Shown one piece after another: positions 7,748-10,088 of a stretch of DNA of 10,088 bases. The DNA comes from Chloroflexota bacterium (GTDB lineage: Bacteria; Chloroflexota; Dormibacteria; Dormibacterales; Dormibacteraceae). Under the pieces are notes generated by a model. That model had not been told where the DNA came from and did not search any database. It was given only the letters and a program-made list of their open reading frames with translations. The stretch's first letter is position 1. Each line of letters opens with the position of its first letter. A program made the translations under genes and the position numbers. The stretch spans positions 1-10,088 of the forward strand of contig DMCH01000066.1 in NCBI GenBank assembly GCA_003446775.1, given 5' to 3'.

Positions 7748-9039
7748 TCACGAGGCCGCCGCGCGAGCGGGCATACCTGGTCGGGCTGATGCTGCCGGGA
7801 ACGACACCCGAGCTGGTTCGCGAGCAGATGGCCGAGCTGGCCGACCTCACGCGGACCGCCGGCGCCGAAGTCGTCGGTTCCGACATCCAGCGGCGCTCAG
7901 GGGTCGACCCCGCCCACTTCATCGGCATGGGCAAGCTGAATGAGCTCCGCGAGCTCAAGCTCGAGGGCGCATTCGATCTTGTCATTTGCAACGACGACCT
8001 GAGCCCGCGGCAGCAGCGCAACCTGGAGCTCGAGCTCAAGATTCGCGTGCTCGACCGCACAGAAGTGATCCTCGAGATCTTCGCCCAACACGCGCGGACT
8101 CACGAGGGCCGGTTGCAGGTCGAGGCGGCCCGACTGCACCACCTCCTGCCGCGACTCATCGGCGCGTACGCGTACGACCGCCAGGTCGGAGGCCGGCGAG
8201 GTGGGGTGGGGGCCCGGGGCGGTTTCGGCGAGCAGCAGATCGAGGTCGAGCGCAGGCGCATCCGCAAGCGCATGCGGGACCTCGAGCGTGAGATCGAGCA
8301 GGTTCGTTCGCAACGCCACCAGCAGCGAACCGGTCGCCGGCGGGCCGAGCTGGAAACCGCGGCGATCGTCGGTTACACGAACGCCGGCAAGTCCACACTC
8401 CTCAACACGCTGACAGGGGCGCGCGTGCATGCGGAACAGCGGCTGTTTGCGACCCTGGATCCCACGACCCGGCGCGTCGACCTGCCGACCGGCCGAGGTC
8501 TGCTGCTGACCGACACGGTGGGTTTTATCCAGAAGCTGCCGACCGACCTGGTGGCCGCATTCCGGGCCACGCTGGAGGAAGTGACGGAGGCTGACGTCAT
8601 CCTCCAGGTCCTGGACCTGAGCTCGCCCGCGGCCGCCGAGCAGGCGGAGACGGTGGAGAAGGTCCTCGCGGACCTCGGCGCCGCCGACAAGCCGCGCGTC
8701 GTGGCGCTGAACAAGGTCGACCTGCTCGGCCCCGCGGCGCGCCGCCGGGCGGTGGCAGCGCTCAGCGCACGCTATCCCGGCGCGGTCGCCATCTCCGCCA
8801 CGAACAAGGGCGGCTTCGCCGATCTGCTCGAAGCCGTCGACCAGGCCAGTCGCGGCGACGTCGTCAACCTCGAGATCCTGGTGCCCTATGGGCGCGAGGG
8901 CGTGCTCGCGGAGCTACGCCGGATCGGTGGCGTCGAGAAGACCGAATACGTCGAAGGCGGCACGCGCGCATGGGGCTGGGTGGCCCGCCATGCGGCGCGC
9001 CGATTCGAGTCCTACCGGACCATCACCGAAAGAGCCTGA
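7744..9039 (+). CDS. hflX: GTPase HflX (ribosome-associated)
   Basis: HflX is a translational GTPase that binds the 50S subunit and splits or rescues stalled 70S ribosomes after stress. From the nearest ATG (7789) the product is 416 residues. It has an N-terminal HflX domain with a FIGMGKLNEL segment, VLDRTEVILEIFAQHARTHEG (88-107 region), and a linker and coiled region with GFGEQQIEVERR (145-156). The G domain has G1 GYTNAGKS (195-202), G3 DTVG (242-245), G4 NKVD (308-311) and G5 SA (336-337), followed by a C-terminal domain. The frame continues upstream in the same phase with residues ERAYLVGL, which align with the conserved first strand of HflX. I therefore place the start at CTG 7744, whose TGA overlap with dapL (CTGA) repeats the pattern of the other junctions. 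CTG starts are rare, so ATG 7789 remains possible. The 3' end overlaps convergent lexA by 17 bp. Confidence 0.93.
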   Translation: MITRPPRERAYLVGLMLPGTTPELVREQMAELADLTRTAGAEVVGSDIQRRSGVDPAHFIGMGKLNELRELKLEGAFDLVICNDDLSPRQQRNLELELKIRVLDRTEVILEIFAQHARTHEGRLQVEAARLHHLLPRLIGAYAYDRQVGGRRGGVGARGGFGEQQIEVERRRIRKRMRDLEREIEQVRSQRHQQRTGRRRAELETAAIVGYTNAGKSTLLNTLTGARVHAEQRLFATLDPTTRRVDLPTGRGLLLTDTVGFIQKLPTDLVAAFRATLEEVTEADVILQVLDLSSPAAAEQAETVEKVLADLGAADKPRVVALNKVDLLGPAARRRAVAALSARYPGAVAISATNKGGFADLLEAVDQASRGDVVNLEILVPYGREGVLAELRRIGGVEKTEYVEGGTRAWGWVARHAARRFESYRTITERA

Positions 9040-9637
9040 TCACGCCGCGGACGACGCCGACCAGGCTTACGTTGCTGCTCACGATCGGCTCGTAGGCAGG
9101 GTTCTCGGCGATCAGCTTGACGTGGCCGTTACCGCGCTCGAAGCGTTTGACGGTGGCGTCTCCATCGACCATGGCGACCACGATCGAGCCGTTCGGCGCC
9201 TCCTGCTGAGGCCGTACCAGGACGAGATCGCCGTCGTAGATGCCGACGTTGATCATGCTTTCACCGCGCACCCGGAGCAGGAAAAAGCCTTCCTGGGCGA
9301 GGTCTTTGGAAAGCAAGACGTGGTCTTCGATGTTCTGCTCGGCGAGGATGGGCGCCCCGGCGGCGACGTTGCCGACGACCGGCACTGAGATCGCGTTGCG
9401 CCGCTGGTTGTCGAACTCGGCGTCCTGCACGAGCTGGACTGTGCGGGACTTGCTGGGATCCCGGCGGATCAGGCCGCGCCGCTCGAGCTGATTCAGGTGG
9501 TTGTGGACTGTAGAGCTCGAGCTCAGGCCGACCGCCTCGCCGATCTCGCGAACGCTGGGCGGGTAGTTGCGAGTCTTGGTGACATAGCGGATGTAATCGA
9601 GGATCTTGGTCTGCCGTTCGGTCAGCTGTTCGGTCAA
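9023..9637 (-). CDS. lexA: SOS response repressor LexA
   Basis: LexA represses DNA-damage genes and inactivates itself by RecA-stimulated self-cleavage. The 204-residue product has an N-terminal winged helix-turn-helix (about 1-70) with the LTERQTKILDYI start, YPPSVREIGEAVGLSS (25-40) and STVHNHLNQLERRGLI (42-57) as the recognition helix region. The cleavage site is Ala93-Gly94 (NVAAGAPI), the catalytic serine is S127 in RGESM, and the lysine is K164 in ATVKRF, all in the S24 peptidase fold. The start is TTG 9637. GGAG on the - strand (9648-9645) lies 7 nt before it, and the MTEQLTERQ reading matches the family N-terminus, so the TTG is well supported. SOS boxes lie in the 139 bp upstream, so it is probably autoregulated. 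Its 3' end overlaps hflX on the opposite strand. Confidence 0.98.
   Translation of the reverse strand: MTEQLTERQTKILDYIRYVTKTRNYPPSVREIGEAVGLSSSSTVHNHLNQLERRGLIRRDPSKSRTVQLVQDAEFDNQRRNAISVPVVGNVAAGAPILAEQNIEDHVLLSKDLAQEGFFLLRVRGESMINVGIYDGDLVLVRPQQEAPNGSIVVAMVDGDATVKRFERGNGHVKLIAENPAYEPIVSSNVSLVGVVRGVIRLFR
9033..9067. terminator. Weak possible bidirectional stem-loop at the hflX/lexA convergence
   Basis: AGCCTGATC (9033-9041) can pair with GACCAGGCT (9059-9067) with one G-T wobble around a 17-nt loop. It spans the hflX stop and the lexA C-terminal codons. There is no T-run on either side and the loop is long, so a termination role is only a guess from its position between converging genes. 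Confidence 0.2.
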
Positions 9638-9644
9638 TTTCGTT

Positions 9645-9648
9645 CTCC
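9645..9648 (-). promoter_or_regulatory. Shine-Dalgarno GGAG for the lexA TTG start
   Basis: On the - strand, GGAG is followed by a 7-nt spacer (AACGAAA) and then TTG at 9637. This fixes the non-ATG start of lexA, as no ATG is available near the conserved N-terminus. Confidence 0.7.
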
Positions 9649-9689
9649 AGGAAGTCGTTTTTCAGGGCGTGGGCGGGACGTTGATGCCC

Positions 9690-9718
9690 ATGCTAGCACC
9701 TGGGGCGCCTCGATGCAA
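9690..9718 (-). promoter_or_regulatory. Candidate lexA promoter
   Basis: Reading the - strand, TTGCAT (9718-9713) and TAGCAT (9695-9690) are separated by 17 nt. They match sigma70-type -35 (3/6) and -10 (4/6) elements modestly. The -35 shares bases with the first LexA box (9716-9729), so LexA binding would block it. The predicted transcript would start near 9683 and carry a leader of about 45 nt including the GGAG site. Confidence 0.4.
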
Positions 9719-9729
9719 ACCTTTGTTCG
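9716..9729 (-). promoter_or_regulatory. LexA (SOS) box 1, lexA-proximal
   Basis: On the - strand this reads CGAACAAAGGTTTG. The left half CGAAC is perfect and the right half GTTTG has one mismatch to the Gram-positive consensus CGAAC-N4-GTTCG. It overlaps the candidate -35 of lexA. Its start lies exactly 27 bp from that of box 2. Confidence 0.65.
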
Positions 9730-9734
9730 GTGCC

Positions 9735-9763
9735 TTGACAAGCGAACGCCCGTTCGTTAATGT
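9735..9763 (+). promoter_or_regulatory. Candidate promoter of the LysM (yneA-like) gene
   Basis: A perfect -35 TTGACA (9735-9740) is followed after 17 nt by TAATGT (9758-9763), which keeps the key T-A-n-n-n-T of a -10 element. The spacer contains LexA box 2. Initiation would be near 9770, only about 7 nt before ATG 9777, so the mRNA would be essentially leaderless, in line with the lack of a ribosome site. Confidence 0.6.
9743..9756 (+). promoter_or_regulatory. LexA (SOS) box 2, perfect palindromic half-sites
   Basis: CGAACGCCCGTTCG matches CGAAC-N4-GTTCG with both half-sites perfect; the inverted symmetry extends to 6+6 bp around a central CC. It fills the spacer between the -35 and -10 of the LysM gene promoter, an ideal place for repression. 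It is of the Bacillus/mycobacterial type, not the E. coli CTGT-N8-ACAG type. Confidence 0.9.
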
Positions 9764-9769
9764 TGGCCT

Positions 9770-9783
9770 CGAACAGATGTACG
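9770..9783 (+). promoter_or_regulatory. LexA (SOS) box 3, over the LysM gene start codon
   Basis: CGAACAGATGTACG has a perfect left half-site and one mismatch in the right half (GTACG for GTTCG). It covers the predicted transcription start and the ATG at 9777-9779. It starts exactly 27 bp after box 2, which itself starts 27 bp after box 1. The regular spacing supports a real, weaker site, though coding constraint overlaps it. Confidence 0.5.
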
Positions 9784-10085
9784 CCACCAGACCCGCCGCC
9801 CGGCCGTCCAGGTCAGTCCCCTCGGATCGGGCGCTTCGGCACCTCTACCGTTGGGCGCTCGTGCTGGTGGCGGCTCTGGCCGTGATGGTCGCCCTCAGCC
9901 GGGTCGCCCAGGGCGGCGAGGCCGCCGCGACGGTGGTGGTGCAGCCTGGCGATACGTTGTGGACGATCGCGGCGGCACGCTATCCGGGCGACGACCCACG
10001 CGCCCGCATCGACGAGATCGAGCGCCTGAACAACCTTTCCAGCCCGGTGATCGTGGTGGGGGAGACCCTGCGCCTGCCGGCCTAG
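9777..10085 (+). CDS. Small membrane-anchored LysM protein, YneA/DivS-type SOS cell-division suppressor (probable)
   Basis: The 102-residue product has a basic, Arg-rich N-terminus (1-25), one transmembrane segment (about 26-43, WALVLVAALAVMVALS) and a C-terminal LysM domain (about 53-101). The LysM domain begins VVVQPGDTLWTIA and ends VIVVGETLRLPA, so it should face the outside and bind peptidoglycan. It is divergent from lexA across shared SOS boxes. This architecture and position are those of B. subtilis YneA, C. glutamicum DivS (functional analogue) and mycobacterial Rv2719c, which delay septation during DNA damage. Function is inferred from context and architecture; a generic LysM protein cannot be excluded from sequence alone. 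ATG 9777 is chosen because it lies just after a good promoter; the frame is open upstream, but that region is the promoter. The start has no ribosome site. Confidence 0.85.
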   Translation: MYATRPAARPSRSVPSDRALRHLYRWALVLVAALAVMVALSRVAQGGEAAATVVVQPGDTLWTIAAARYPGDDPRARIDEIERLNNLSSPVIVVGETLRLPA

Positions 10086-10088
10086 ATG
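10086..10088 (+). other. Possible start codon of the next gene, cut by the window edge
   Basis: The last three bases are ATG directly after the TAG of the LysM gene. If real, a downstream gene would be translationally coupled to it; in several relatives nrdR follows at this point. Nothing beyond the codon is visible, so this is only a pointer. Confidence 0.2.

Noticed and set aside
8888..9388. 166-codon + strand open frame antisense to lexA
   Set aside because: It is a mirror of lexA codon usage in GC-rich DNA, shows no domain, and overlaps the clear HflX C-terminus.
9606..9776. Upstream extension of the LysM gene frame from 9606
   Set aside because: It would run through the lexA start, both promoters and two SOS boxes, and adds no recognisable domain; ATG 9777 fits the promoter.
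1..10088. Mobile element, CRISPR array, tRNA/rRNA, riboswitch or defence system
   Set aside because: None visible: genes are packed with 4-bp overlaps, no transposase or integrase motifs occur, and I saw no regularly repeated array.

Overview
This window is a high-GC bacterial chromosome segment made almost entirely of housekeeping genes. It runs spoVS (3' end) - miaB - mutS - mutL - miaA - LL-diaminopimelate aminotransferase (dapL-like) - hflX, all on the + strand. A - strand lexA follows, then a divergent + strand small LysM membrane protein of the YneA/DivS type. The organism looks like a Gram-positive-related (Terrabacteria) lineage. MutS and MutL argue against most Actinobacteria, which generally lack them. 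SpoVS, a DapL-type aminotransferase, a Bacillus/mycobacterium-type SOS box and the high GC fit Chloroflexota or Ca. Dormibacterota best. That assignment is inference, because there is no rRNA here.

Bases 1-7747 (and probably to 9039) look like one long co-directional operon. Most junctions are 4-bp stop/start overlaps: GTGA at miaB/mutS, ATGA at mutS/mutL, TTGA at miaA/dapL and probably CTGA at dapL/hflX. The only gaps are spoVS-miaB and mutL-miaA, and each holds a strong hairpin. The order recalls the B. subtilis spoVS...miaB...mutS-mutL region and the E. coli mutL-miaA-hfq-hflX operon, with an aminotransferase gene where hfq would sit. MiaA and MiaB carry out successive steps of ms2i6A37 tRNA modification, MutS and MutL carry out mismatch repair, HflX rescues or splits ribosomes, and DapL feeds lysine and peptidoglycan synthesis.

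Bases 9023-10085 form an SOS module. lexA converges on hflX with a 17-bp overlap. It is divided from the divergent LysM gene by 139 bp carrying three LexA-box-like sequences spaced exactly 27 bp apart. The middle box is a perfect CGAAC-N4-GTTCG palindrome inside a likely sigma70-type promoter, and the third overlaps the LysM start codon. This mirrors the lexA-yneA arrangement of Bacillus and lexA-Rv2719c of mycobacteria, where the LysM protein suppresses division during DNA damage.

No mobile element, CRISPR array, rRNA or tRNA is visible. I did not find a wholly new system. The most interesting items are the SOS control region, the two hairpins, and the unusual starts of miaB, miaA and hflX.
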